NCBI GenBank assembly: GCA_001507425.1
Contig: LMAJ01000005.1
Span: 124,001 to 188,000 of the forward strand
DNA from: Flavobacteriaceae bacterium CRH
Lineage (GTDB): Bacteria > Bacteroidota > Bacteroidia > Flavobacteriales > Flavobacteriaceae
Reading direction: 5' to 3'
DNA length: 64,000 nucleotides
The notes under the pieces were generated by a model. That model ran no database searches and had not been told where the DNA came from. It was given only the letters and a program-made list of their open reading frames with translations. Shown in pieces: positions 1 through 8,028 of the stretch (position 1 is the stretch's first letter; every line of letters starts with the position of its first letter). Made by a program: the position numbers and the translations under genes.

Positions 1-118
1 CCGGAGCTACTATTTTAAGAACATTCTCGTCGTGATTGTGCACCGCTTCTTCTAAAAAAACAGTATCAAATGTTTTTTGAGTCGAAATACAACCTATTCC
101 ATTTATATATGTTTTCAT
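1..118 (-). CDS. Beta-ketoacyl synthase, N-terminal fragment (cut by window edge)
   Basis: This is the first 39 codons of a gene that continues past the left edge. It begins with ATG at 116-118, which overlaps the TGA stop of the preceding ketosynthase gene (ATGA, 4 bp), so the two are probably translationally coupled. The peptide starts MKTYINGIGCISTQ, which resembles the first beta strand of ketosynthases (compare YITETNCITPLG in the synthase at 3267-4418). Its place at the end of a chain of pigment genes supports a role as a further condensing enzyme or a chain-length-factor-like partner. The active site lies outside the window, so whether it is catalytic cannot be judged. Confidence 0.65.
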   Translation of the reverse strand, partial: MKTYINGIGCISTQKTFDTVFLEEAVHNHDENVLKIVAP

Positions 119-1317
119 TCGCTTTTAGAAAATATAAGAGTTGAACAATTTCCGCCAAACCCGAAAGAATTTGATAAAACGTGTTCGATATTTTTGTTTT
201 TGATAGAAGTTTGTGGCGTCAAATCAAATTCTTCCATTGGAGTTTGGAAATTCAAATTTGGGTAAACCACGTTATTCTGAATTGCCAAAACACTGTAAAC
301 AGCTTCAATCGCAGCCGCAGCCGCCAGAGTATGACCTGTAAAAGGTTTTGTTGAACTGAAATCAGGAACAGCTTCGTTTTCGTAAATGCGTTTTATAGCT
401 CTTCCTTCAGATAAATCATTGTTTGGAGTTGCTGTTCCGTGCACGTTGATATAATCGATTTGAGAAGGTTTTATTCCCGCAACTTCAAAAGCTTTTTTCA
501 TAGCCAGGTAAGCACCATCACCATTTTCCGATGAGGCAGTTTGATGAAAAGCATCGTTGGCATTTCCATAACCTAAAACTCTCGCTAGAACTTTTTTATT
601 TTGTTTTTTTACAACTTCATCAGATTCTAAAACTAAATAAGCCGCAGCTTCACCTAAGTTTAGTCCTTTACGGTTATTGTCAAAAGGTTTGTTGTACTCA
701 TCAGATAAAATCATCAAAGTTTTAAATCCATTGATGGTGAATTTTGCCAAAGCATCAGTTCCGCCCACAATAACGCGATCTAATTTTCCTGTTTTTATCA
801 GACGCGCGCCCAGCATAATTGAGTTTGCTGCAGAGGAACAAGCAGTACTGATAGTCGTAACGAATCCTTTTAAACCTAATTCTTCGGCAATTTTATCAGC
901 AACATCGCCGCCATCATGGCAAGTAATGTATTTGACAAGTTCAGGATGTGTAAAATAATCGTAATAATGCTTTTCAGTCATGTCCATTCCACCCACACTT
1001 GTGGCCGAAATAAGTCCGGTTCTGAATTCGTTTATCGAAGTTATCCCGGCATTTTTCACAGCTTGTTTTGCTGCAAAAGTACCAATCATCGCTGTTCTCG
1101 AAAAATTATTATCAGCAGGAAGTTCCAATTCGCTGATCAAATCATCATTGGTTCTTTTAATTTCTCCTACCTTATTAATATCGGCGTGAATAGTCGTTAA
1201 ATTTTCAACACGAGTTATGGCAACTTTATTTTCAATCAACGAAATATAATTTTCTTCGACTGAATTTCCAATCGCAGAGATAATTCCCATTCCGGTTATA
1301 GCAACACCTTTTGTCAT
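115..1317 (-). CDS. Beta-ketoacyl-ACP synthase (FabF-like), pigment cluster
   Basis: A 400-residue thiolase-fold condensing enzyme that would elongate an ACP-bound chain with malonyl-ACP by decarboxylative Claisen condensation. The catalytic triad of the FabF/FabB family is visible: Cys160 in STACSS, His293 in NVHGTATP, and His329 in FTGHTLAA. The length is normal for the family. The start ATG follows a 120-bp repeat-rich gap, and the stop overlaps the next ketosynthase. In type II aryl-polyene systems two such proteins form a KS/chain-length-factor pair; this one has intact residues and so fits the catalytic half. It is expected to be cytoplasmic. Which chain it extends cannot be read from the sequence. 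Confidence 0.9.
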   Translation of the reverse strand: MTKGVAITGMGIISAIGNSVEENYISLIENKVAITRVENLTTIHADINKVGEIKRTNDDLISELELPADNNFSRTAMIGTFAAKQAVKNAGITSINEFRTGLISATSVGGMDMTEKHYYDYFTHPELVKYITCHDGGDVADKIAEELGLKGFVTTISTACSSAANSIMLGARLIKTGKLDRVIVGGTDALAKFTINGFKTLMILSDEYNKPFDNNRKGLNLGEAAAYLVLESDEVVKKQNKKVLARVLGYGNANDAFHQTASSENGDGAYLAMKKAFEVAGIKPSQIDYINVHGTATPNNDLSEGRAIKRIYENEAVPDFSSTKPFTGHTLAAAAAIEAVYSVLAIQNNVVYPNLNFQTPMEEFDLTPQTSIKNKNIEHVLSNSFGFGGNCSTLIFSKSE

Positions 1318-1437
1318 TTTAGACTTCTTAGATTTTAGATTTTTAGACTTCTTAGATTTTTGCTTGTTAGAATTAAGATAGAACCTCTCTAGAAAAAGTC
1401 TAAGAAGTCTAAAAATCTAAGCAAGTCTAAGTAAGTC
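1318..1437. repeat. Inverted-repeat intergenic element (AGACTTCTTAGATTTTT family)
   Basis: The gap between the ketosynthase and the acyl carrier protein is filled by reiterated units of TTAGACTTCTTAGATTTT on one side and their reverse complement (AAGTCTAAGAAGTCTAA) on the other. It could fold into a long hairpin. The same unit recurs in both orientations at about 50997-51120, so this looks like a dispersed intergenic repeat family rather than a gene-specific signal. Confidence 0.7.
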
Positions 1438-1695
1438 TTATTTCGTTCTGTTAGCGCTAATGTAAGCAGCCATACTTTCGATTGATTGAAAAATGGTTTT
1501 TCCTTCTTTTGGGTCAACCAATTTAATACCGTAATCTTTATCTAAAATCACGATTAATTCTAATGCATCAATCGAGTCTAAACCTAAACCATCTCCAAAC
1601 AAAGGATCAGTATCAGCAATATCATCGATTGCAATATCTTCAAGGTTTAGAGTAGTAATGATTTTGTTTTTTAATTCTTCTTTTAATGCTTCCAT
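1438..1695 (-). CDS. Acyl carrier protein, pigment cluster
   Basis: An 85-residue acyl carrier protein. The phosphopantetheine attachment serine is Ser41 in GLGLDSIDALE, the standard DSx motif at the start of helix 2, and the rest follows the acidic four-helix pattern. It would carry the growing polyene or alkyl chain for the neighbouring synthases. It starts 2 bp from the stop of the degenerate ketosynthase-like gene upstream, so both are surely on one transcript. The cluster has a second ACP at 14040-14303, which suggests separate carriers for two chains (polyene and alkylresorcinol precursor), though which is which is not visible. Confidence 0.92.
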   Translation of the reverse strand: MEALKEELKNKIITTLNLEDIAIDDIADTDPLFGDGLGLDSIDALELIVILDKDYGIKLVDPKEGKTIFQSIESMAAYISANRTK

Positions 1696-1697
1696 GA

Positions 1698-2315
1698 TTA
1701 TTTATTATATAATGTATTGATAGTTTCGTTTTTATATTTTGTATTCTCTGCTGCACTAATTGTGCAAAGAAACGCTTTGTAATTGTCATTAAAAAATTCA
1801 ACCCATCCGCAAAGCACAATATCTGCTTTATTTGAATCCAGAAGAATGTTTGAATAATTCGACATAAACTCAGGATTAAAGGCCTCAAATATAAAGAAAG
1901 AATTTTCACTTTTCAGCTGATGACGTATACTTATTTCGCCCAAACATATATTTGGAAGCGTATAAACGAATACCGCCGGACTCGGAAAGTAGTTTTCTTT
2001 GTCTGAAATCGATTCCTGATATTTAACATCGGTATCTAAACTCGACGATTTGTTCGCCAAAACCAAAGCAATATTGTTTTCTTTTTCAGCCGAAGTTATT
2101 GGACTCAAAAGCAATTCTGAACCTAAAAAAGCCAGTTTGCTCAAAGCATCCATTTTGAAAAACTTTGGATATTGCATTTCAAAATTACGATACGCTTGTT
2201 TGGAGAAATCAGCAAAATCGGTCGGTTCAATTTTGAATACAGAAGTTCCGTTCAAAACGATTTCGTTGTTTTGGATGGTGATGTAATCGTGTATGTAGGT
2301 TTTATTTTGAGTCAT
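1698..2315 (-). CDS. Ketosynthase-like protein lacking the active site
   Basis: A 205-residue protein that keeps features of the N-terminal half of ketosynthases (a KMDALSKLAF helix, a LVLANKSSSLDTD strand-turn, and a hydrophobic VFVYTLPNI stretch). It is half the family length. Where catalytic synthases have TACSS, it has TLPNI, so the nucleophilic Cys is absent, and there is no HGTxTP segment. It sits between an ACP (2 bp downstream) and a small membrane protein gene (3 bp upstream). By position it is part of the pigment machinery. A structural or chain-length role, or binding of a carrier protein, is inference only. The start is the only good ATG. Confidence 0.7.
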   Translation of the reverse strand: MTQNKTYIHDYITIQNNEIVLNGTSVFKIEPTDFADFSKQAYRNFEMQYPKFFKMDALSKLAFLGSELLLSPITSAEKENNIALVLANKSSSLDTDVKYQESISDKENYFPSPAVFVYTLPNICLGEISIRHQLKSENSFFIFEAFNPEFMSNYSNILLDSNKADIVLCGWVEFFNDNYKAFLCTISAAENTKYKNETINTLYNK

Positions 2316-2318
2316 TGT

Positions 2319-2516
2319 CTAACGTTCTCGATAGTATTTTACAATTCTAAAGAATAATAATATAATTGATATTGGAATTAATAGCATTACCATTAAAAAA
2401 CCGCCACCAGGATTACACATGTCTCCCGGAATCAATTTATTTACAAGTATTACACAGAAAAAATATATTATAAAAAATATAATTGTTGTTTTTATTTTAT
2501 TGAAAGGATTTCCCAT
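2319..2516 (-). CDS. Small two-helix membrane protein
   Basis: A 65-residue protein with two predicted membrane helices (about residues 10-28 and 39-57), separated by a short loop with Cys33 and a GGG turn, and ending in a basic tail (RIVKYYRER). No family is recognised. Its stop lies 3 bp before the start of the ketosynthase-like gene, so it would be cotranscribed with the pigment genes. It and the lipoprotein upstream have no obvious role in polyketide synthesis and may be a later insertion into the cluster. Being short, it could also be a chance reading frame, but the hydrophobic pattern and tight spacing argue that it is real. Confidence 0.55.
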   Translation of the reverse strand: MGNPFNKIKTTIIFFIIYFFCVILVNKLIPGDMCNPGGGFLMVMLLIPISIILLFFRIVKYYRER

Positions 2517-2634
2517 ATAACTTATTTTGAACTTGCAAGCTTTCCTTGTAATTTGGAATTTTCATTTGAACTGTTGAGATTTCCGAACAGTTCAAAAATA
2601 TATTTTAAATTGTTTAATTTGTGTTAACTTCTTT

Positions 2635-3246
2635 TTAAGAAACCCAAGTCTGAATAATTTTAGTAATTCTCCATTCCCCAGATTTATTTTCAATTTTAAT
2701 AGTAAACCCTCTTCCGCATCTTCCTCCGCCACATGAAGCACTTGCGTCTAAAGTTCCTGATGTTTTAGTTTTATTGAAATGAATTTTATGAATTGTAATA
2801 GTGCCAACAGGCATTTTGCTCTTTTTATCATCTATATCCCAAAATCGTTCTTTAGGAAATTTAGAGGTATATTGAAAATTAAATTTTTTATTGTTTTTGA
2901 ATGGTGCCAAATCAAACTTGTCATCATTGATTCTGTTGTTTACTACAAAATCATGAACACCAATTAAAATTCTATTTTTATCATGTTTAATGCTGTCTTG
3001 TTCAATCTGATATCTTTTTAATTTATCATGATATCCAATTGTGTCTTCCTTATTAGTTTTAAAATCAATTCTCGGCATCGGAGGTGGAAGAATAACTCTT
3101 CTATCCATATAAATAGAATCTACAATTTCGAGAAATACGCTATTTAAAACATCCTTTTCAAAATCAGATTCAGACACATCTTTTTTTTTGCATCCAAAAG
3201 AAGAAAGAAGAATAAGAATTATAAATAAGAATTTTGATAATTTCAT
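2635..3246 (-). CDS. Hypothetical lipoprotein
   Basis: A 203-residue protein with a lipoprotein signal peptide: a hydrophobic stretch followed by the lipobox SSFGC, with the lipidated Cys at residue 19. The mature part is charged, without further membrane helices. Near the C-terminus is a glycine/cysteine-rich ASCGGGRCGRG stretch followed by a predicted beta strand ending in RITKIIQTWVS. I do not recognise a named family. It lies between two ketosynthase genes of the pigment cluster, 20 bp upstream of the stop of the 3267-4418 gene, on the same strand. Its role in pigment formation is unproven. Confidence 0.75.
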   Translation of the reverse strand: MKLSKFLFIILILLSSFGCKKKDVSESDFEKDVLNSVFLEIVDSIYMDRRVILPPPMPRIDFKTNKEDTIGYHDKLKRYQIEQDSIKHDKNRILIGVHDFVVNNRINDDKFDLAPFKNNKKFNFQYTSKFPKERFWDIDDKKSKMPVGTITIHKIHFNKTKTSGTLDASASCGGGRCGRGFTIKIENKSGEWRITKIIQTWVS

Positions 3247-3251
3247 TTTAT

Positions 3252-3290
3252 ATTAATTCGTGAAAATTAGTGCAATTCGTGTTTTACTTT
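3252..3290. repeat. Short repeat AATTCGTGAAAATTxGTG, copy 1
   Basis: The sequence around AATTCGTGAAAATTAGTG, then CAATTCGTGTTTTACTTT, straddles the stop of the ketosynthase at 3267. An almost identical stretch occurs at about 4541-4577, straddling the stop of the thioesterase gene. In both cases the repeat supplies the final codons of the gene above it. Confidence 0.6.
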
Positions 3291-4418
3291 CTCAAAAATC
3301 ACAGCCGTATTACAACCTCCAAATCCAGAAGCTGTTTTCAAAAAGAACTCAATACTTGCCTCTTCATTTTTCTCAATAACATTAATCCTTTCACTTACGC
3401 CGATTTCGTCAAAACCTTTCGATTCAAAAAGCATATTTTGATTTGCCGATTCAATCGCGATTACGGTTTCTAATAATCCCGAAGCGCCTAATGTATGTCC
3501 GTAAAATCCTTTTAAACTATTTGTAGGAACATTCTGCAAACCTAAACGATTTAATGCAATGGCTTCCATTTCGTCGTTAAACGGAGTTGCGGTTCCGTGA
3601 GCCGAAATATAATCAAGTTTGTCAATGTCAATTTGAGCTTCTTTCAAAGCATTTTGTATACTTCTAAACAAACCTTCACCCGTTCTTGACGGACCTGAAA
3701 TATGATTGGCATCGTTTATAGAACTGTCTCCAATAACTTTTATTTTAGCATTTTTTGCTTCCGCCGAAACTAAAACCGCTGCGGTTGCTTCGCCTAAACT
3801 TACACCGGTTCTGTTTTTAGAATACGGTTTACAAGGCAAATCGCTCATCGCCTGAAACGTATTAAAACCAGATAAAACAAATTCTGAAACTTCGTCGCCG
3901 GCAATAATAAAAACATTGTCGTACAATTCAGACTGAATCATTCTTTTGGCAATTGAAACGGCTAAAATTCCGGAAACACAAGCATTCGAAATTACGATTG
4001 GCTGCGTTTTAAATCCGAAGAAATCAGCAACGTTTTTTGCTAAAACATCTAAATGTGCGTTATTAAAACTTTCTTCAGAATCGTTTTGTAATGCCGTAAC
4101 ATTTCCTTTTGTAGTCGAAAGTATAAAGGCAGTTTTGGAGTTTAATTCAACTCCTGAACTTTTGATAATTGGCTCTAAAGCCAAAATCATCATTTTTTCT
4201 AATCTCGAATATTTATTTTCAGTGCTGATTTTTTCAAATGCACTTTCTATTTTTTCATTATTAATGACAGAACCATAAAACGGAATTGGCATTAAAGATG
4301 CATCCTGATGCAGCTGAATACCAGAATCACCACGAACAATAGCGTCGATGTTCGATTGAACATCAAAACCTAAAGGCGTGATACAATTCGTTTCTGTGAT
4401 ATATATTGCTCTTGTCAT
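3267..4418 (-). CDS. Beta-ketoacyl-ACP synthase, pigment cluster
   Basis: A 383-residue condensing enzyme with an intact triad: Cys147 in SNACVSG, His274 in SAHGTATP, and His308 in FYGHTLGASG. It is slightly shorter than FabF and has VSG in place of the more usual SSA after the Cys, as in a divergent member of the family. It would extend ACP-bound intermediates in the cytoplasm. Its last seven residues (KVKHELH) are encoded within a dispersed short repeat, suggesting the original C-terminus was altered. Downstream is the lipoprotein gene (20 bp). Upstream is a 150-bp repeat-bearing gap before the thioesterase. Confidence 0.88.
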   Translation of the reverse strand: MTRAIYITETNCITPLGFDVQSNIDAIVRGDSGIQLHQDASLMPIPFYGSVINNEKIESAFEKISTENKYSRLEKMMILALEPIIKSSGVELNSKTAFILSTTKGNVTALQNDSEESFNNAHLDVLAKNVADFFGFKTQPIVISNACVSGILAVSIAKRMIQSELYDNVFIIAGDEVSEFVLSGFNTFQAMSDLPCKPYSKNRTGVSLGEATAAVLVSAEAKNAKIKVIGDSSINDANHISGPSRTGEGLFRSIQNALKEAQIDIDKLDYISAHGTATPFNDEMEAIALNRLGLQNVPTNSLKGFYGHTLGASGLLETVIAIESANQNMLFESKGFDEIGVSERINVIEKNEEASIEFFLKTASGFGGCNTAVIFEKVKHELH

Positions 4419-4488
4419 TTTGTAGTTTTTATTCCTGCAGGGGGGTTTTTAAAACCTTGTAGGTATTTATTTCAAGCTTTATCTAAAA

Positions 4489-4577
4489 AAATGTCACGCA
4501 GATTTTACAGATTTAAGCAGATTAACACGGATTTTATAAATCAATTCGTGAAAATTTGTGAATTCGTGTTTTACTTT
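4489..4577. repeat. Intergenic repeat (CGCAGATTTTACAGATTT family) and AATTCGTG copy 2
   Basis: The gap upstream of the ketosynthase contains ACGCAGATTTTACAGATTT followed by ACACGGATTTTAT, then AATTCGTGAAAATTTGTGAATTCGTG. The first unit resembles the repeats at 38152-38278 and 42308-42378. The second matches 3252-3290. Both look like dispersed intergenic repeats of this genome. Confidence 0.55.
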
Positions 4578-5020
4578 AATAATCCCACTTTTCGTTTCCA
4601 TTCTTCATAAAAAGGCGGATTTGTAAGCATCAAATTTCCATCTTTATCTAAAAATACCTGAACCGTTTCTCCGGTGCAGGCAACTTCGCCCTGGGCATCA
4701 ATAATTCTAAAACGATAAATCATTTTTGCTGCCGGAGTATCAACTACCGTTGTTTCAATGGTAACCACATCGCCGTAACGCAAAGATAATTTATGTTCGC
4801 ATTTTGATTTTACAATTGGCGTTGTATAACCCGTATTTCCAATATCCAAATAAGTAAGTCCGTGTTCGCGTCCAAAAGCTTCACGTCCATCCTCGAAATA
4901 GGTAATATAATTGCCATGCCAAACGATTCCCAACGGATCAGTTTCGTTAAAACGAATTCTGATTTCGTGAGAAACGGTTAGTGAAGTTGCTTCGTTATAC
5001 TGTTCTTTTCTTTTTGTCAT
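4571..5020 (-). CDS. Hot-dog acyl-CoA/ACP thioesterase (4HBT family)
   Basis: A protein of about 149 residues with the 4-hydroxybenzoyl-CoA thioesterase fold. The diagnostic motif is near residues 25-42: FNETDPLGIVWHGNYITYFE, with Asp28 in the usual catalytic position. It could release or proof-read acyl chains during pigment synthesis; aryl-polyene clusters commonly carry such a protein. A longer reading frame begins at TTG 5032, but the ATG at 5020 is preferred. It overlaps the end of the ABC permease gene by 26 bp, implying coupled translation. The substrate is not evident. Confidence 0.85.
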   Translation of the reverse strand: MTKRKEQYNEATSLTVSHEIRIRFNETDPLGIVWHGNYITYFEDGREAFGREHGLTYLDIGNTGYTTPIVKSKCEHKLSLRYGDVVTIETTVVDTPAAKMIYRFRIIDAQGEVACTGETVQVFLDKDGNLMLTNPPFYEEWKRKVGLLK

Positions 5021-6278
5021 AAAATAAGGCAATGGATGTTGTGATAATAAAAAACAAAAACAATAAACTTATTTTTGGTATGATTTCTAAGAAAGAGATG
5101 TTGCGTAATAAAACATCATAAAAAGCTTCTAATGCCCAATTCATTGGAGATGATTTGGCAACGATCTGCATGATTTTTGGCATTGCAAAAACCGGGACCC
5201 AAACACCGCCAATTGCGGCCAGAATGATAACACTTGTGGCTCCAAAAGGAGCCGATTGTTCTTGCGTGCTTGCAACAGTTCCTAATAAAATTCCGAAACC
5301 AATAGCTGCAAATCCAGAAAATGAAGCCACAACACTCATTAAAAATAAATGCCCTTCGATATTTAAGGAAGGCAAACCAATATGTGGAAATAAGAATACT
5401 GCCACGGCAACCATCATATAAAACTGAATCATACAAATGGCTGAGTATGTAATTGTTTTTCCTACAATGACAATAAGATTAGAAGACGGATTGGTTCTTA
5501 AACGAACAAAGGTTCCTTGTGTTTTTTCTTTTACGATATTGATAGACAACGGAATTACAATAAAAAATATGGCAAAAAGTGTCCAGGCCGGAACGTTATG
5601 TTGTACGGAATTTGGCCGAACTTCTTTGTTATTTATCGTGGGAATTATTTCTTTGAAAGAGATGAAACTTTTTTGTTCGAAATCGGCATTTCCTTCTCCT
5701 AATTGATTTTGAAAAGTCTTGTAAATTGATTTTGATTCGATTTGAGAAATCATTTTATCAATCGAACTCATTACCGCGTTTTTAAAACTCAACTGAACGG
5801 CCGGATCAAAATAAAGTTTTACTTCTTTTTCTTTGATGATTCTTGGAGCGCCGGTTTTGGCAACGGTATCCGTTAAACCCATATTGCTCAAAATGTTGTC
5901 TACATTCTGATCAATTTTGGCTTGTAAATCGACGCTTAATTTGGAAGGAATTACAATCGCTAGTTTATATTTTCCTCTGTAAACAGCTTCTTTGGCAATT
6001 TCTTCTGTAATGGGCTGATTGTCGATTTTGGTTACGACTGTAAACAAACTGCTTTTTTCAAGATTTTCAAAAACAGTTTTAGAAACATCGCCTTTATCAT
6101 TATCGATTAATAAAATCTCAATTTTAGAATCGCTTACGGTTTTAAAAGTACTGTCTTGTATCAGCGTTACGGTGATAACAAGTACCAACGGCATGACAAA
6201 CAAAATGATCAAACCACCTAAATCCCGTCTTAACAACAGGAATTCTTTTACTACAGACATCCAAATTTTATAGCTCAT
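4995..6278 (-). CDS. ABC-2 type transporter permease
   Basis: A 427-residue membrane protein of the ABC-2 exporter family. One helix lies near the N-terminus (about 19-41), then a large extracytoplasmic domain, then five helices from about residue 230 to 420; this is the topology of YhgE/DrrB-like permeases. It overlaps the ATPase gene by 11 bp and the thioesterase by 26 bp, so the three are made together. Within a pigment cluster it is likely to move the aryl-polyene, its precursor or a lipid across the inner membrane, where flexirubins end up in the outer membrane. Substrate assignment is inference from context. Confidence 0.88.
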   Translation of the reverse strand: MSYKIWMSVVKEFLLLRRDLGGLIILFVMPLVLVITVTLIQDSTFKTVSDSKIEILLIDNDKGDVSKTVFENLEKSSLFTVVTKIDNQPITEEIAKEAVYRGKYKLAIVIPSKLSVDLQAKIDQNVDNILSNMGLTDTVAKTGAPRIIKEKEVKLYFDPAVQLSFKNAVMSSIDKMISQIESKSIYKTFQNQLGEGNADFEQKSFISFKEIIPTINNKEVRPNSVQHNVPAWTLFAIFFIVIPLSINIVKEKTQGTFVRLRTNPSSNLIVIVGKTITYSAICMIQFYMMVAVAVFLFPHIGLPSLNIEGHLFLMSVVASFSGFAAIGFGILLGTVASTQEQSAPFGATSVIILAAIGGVWVPVFAMPKIMQIVAKSSPMNWALEAFYDVLLRNISFLEIIPKISLLFLFFIITTSIALFYDKKKRTV

Positions 6279-7020
6279 CTCTAAAGTCTTTACCGGTTAA
6301 TGAAATAAAAACTTCTTCAAGGTTTCGTGCTTTTTCAGTCGAAGAAATTAAGCTCGAAGGCGTGCCTTGCGCATAAATTTTACCTCGGTCTAAAATGGCA
6401 ATATTGGTGCAAAAATCTTCGGCTTCAGCCAAATGATGCGATGTATAAATAATGGTTGTTCCGTTTTGGTTTAGTAATTTCAAATAATCTATAATAGCAT
6501 TTTTAGACTGAACGTCAACACCAACGGTTGGTTCATCTAAAAATAAAACTTTTGGGTTGTGCAGAATTCCGGCAATCAGATTGACTCTTCGTTTCATTCC
6601 GCCCGAAAAAGTTTCGATACGTTTGTCTGCGAATTTTAATAATCCTAAAAGATCTAAAGTTTCAATTACTTTCTCTTTTAGATCTGAACCTTTCAAGCCG
6701 TACATACTTCCAAAATAATGTAAATTTTCTCTGGCCGTCAAAGTAGGATACAAAGCATATTCCTGAGGAACAACGCCAATGATTTTTTTAATTTGCGAAG
6801 AATTGTCAGTGTAATTCAAACCATCAATTGTAAAATGTCCTGAAGTGGATTTTACCAATCCGCAAAGCATAGAAATCAAAGTGGTTTTTCCGGCACCGTT
6901 TGGGCCTAATAAACCAAAAATATTACCTTCATTTATATGCAGCGAGACTTCGTTCAAAGAATACATTTCTGCATTTTTGTACTTTTTAGAAAGGGATTCT
7001 ATTTTAATTATAGGATTCAA
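6268..7020 (-). CDS. ABC transporter ATP-binding protein
   Basis: A 250-residue ATPase with all the key motifs: Walker A GPNGAGKT (39-46), Q-loop Gln86, signature FSGGMKRR (138-145), Walker B VLFLDEPT (158-165) and the switch His in TSHH (195-196). It belongs to the DrrA/CcmA-like group that pairs with ABC-2 permeases. No ATG is available at the start: the first codon that keeps the complete fold is TTG, 9 bp after the upstream BtrH-like gene's stop, so an unusual TTG start is likely. The next ATG (codon 19) would remove the N-terminal strand. It powers the permease encoded next to it. Confidence 0.92.
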   Translation of the reverse strand: MNPIIKIESLSKKYKNAEMYSLNEVSLHINEGNIFGLLGPNGAGKTTLISMLCGLVKSTSGHFTIDGLNYTDNSSQIKKIIGVVPQEYALYPTLTARENLHYFGSMYGLKGSDLKEKVIETLDLLGLLKFADKRIETFSGGMKRRVNLIAGILHNPKVLFLDEPTVGVDVQSKNAIIDYLKLLNQNGTTIIYTSHHLAEAEDFCTNIAILDRGKIYAQGTPSSLISSTEKARNLEEVFISLTGKDFRDEL

Positions 7021-7029
7021 AATATTTTT

Positions 7030-8028
7030 TTAGCTAATCGCTTTTTTTAGTTTTTTGAAAAAGATTTCTTCTCTATTGGCAATACTCAAAAGTTCATCGG
7101 CAATAGTATTGTAGGCATCTTCTTTGGCGCTTCTGTTTTTGTAAATTCGGGATGCTTCAACGGCAAAATCACGCCATGAATCGCCAATTTGAGTCATTTC
7201 TTTTGAAAGCACTTTTAGTTCTTCATTACCTAAAATAACCGAAGCTTCCTGTAAAAAAGCAGCATATATAAAACGGAAACCTCCGCCTCCGGTTCCTATT
7301 TCTTCCTGCATACGAACCATTTGAGCCAAATAATGATTGGCTTTTTTAGTACCGTGTTTTACAGGCCATTTTCTGATTTGTTTCGATACAAATTTAATTC
7401 CGCGTACACCAACAATTGGCATCGGAGCTAACATATCGCGACAGGTATTTTTGATTCCTTTAAGGATGGCACTTTTTAAATCTACCGTTTCAGGAATATT
7501 GATCGGATAATACATTTGTCCTCTTGGTGCAAAAGCGCCTTTGGCAAAACGTACTTTGTCTAATTCGTCGTGTGTTAAGGTTGTAACGGTTTCCATTACC
7601 GGATCGCTTACCAAATAATCGGTTTCGGTTTTTCCGTAAACGACTAAATTGTGCGCGTTAAAATGAAAGCGATATTCATCAGGAAAATAACTTAAATGAT
7701 ACACACCAACTTGTAATCCGGTTGGAATATTATTTTTTAAATTTTCATCTAAAGCTTTGTTTGCATTTACTGTAGAAGAGAATTTTTGTCTTTTTATTTT
7801 TAAGTTTAAACGACTTGCCAGTTTATTAAAAATTTGACCAGGCAAAGTTCTATAGCTAATTGCTGGAGCGTGGTTTACTTTTATGAAAGGTAAGTACACA
7901 AAGAAAAGTCCGGAACCAATACCAAAAACCATTGGCTCGCTAATGTTAAGACCGTTGTTTTTTAACAAATTCGAAGCTACTCCGTTTTCGCAGTGAGCAG
8001 ATTGATGATGTGTAAAATTCGTTTGCAT
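7030..8028 (-). CDS. BtrH-like acyltransferase (BtrH_N / DUF4872)
   Basis: A 332-residue protein whose N-terminal third resembles BtrH, the enzyme of butirosin synthesis that transfers an ACP-bound acyl group onto an acceptor. A papain-like triad can be read: Cys13 in AHCENG, His126 in FNAHNLVV, and Asp142 in LVSDP. The C-terminal part is helical (DUF4872-like). In the pigment cluster it is an attractive candidate for joining the ACP-bound aryl-polyene to the dialkylresorcinol as an ester. That function is inference; the family fold is recognised with fair confidence. It overlaps the 134-residue partner gene by one base (TAATG). Confidence 0.8.
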   Translation of the reverse strand: MQTNFTHHQSAHCENGVASNLLKNNGLNISEPMVFGIGSGLFFVYLPFIKVNHAPAISYRTLPGQIFNKLASRLNLKIKRQKFSSTVNANKALDENLKNNIPTGLQVGVYHLSYFPDEYRFHFNAHNLVVYGKTETDYLVSDPVMETVTTLTHDELDKVRFAKGAFAPRGQMYYPINIPETVDLKSAILKGIKNTCRDMLAPMPIVGVRGIKFVSKQIRKWPVKHGTKKANHYLAQMVRMQEEIGTGGGGFRFIYAAFLQEASVILGNEELKVLSKEMTQIGDSWRDFAVEASRIYKNRSAKEDAYNTIADELLSIANREEIFFKKLKKAIS

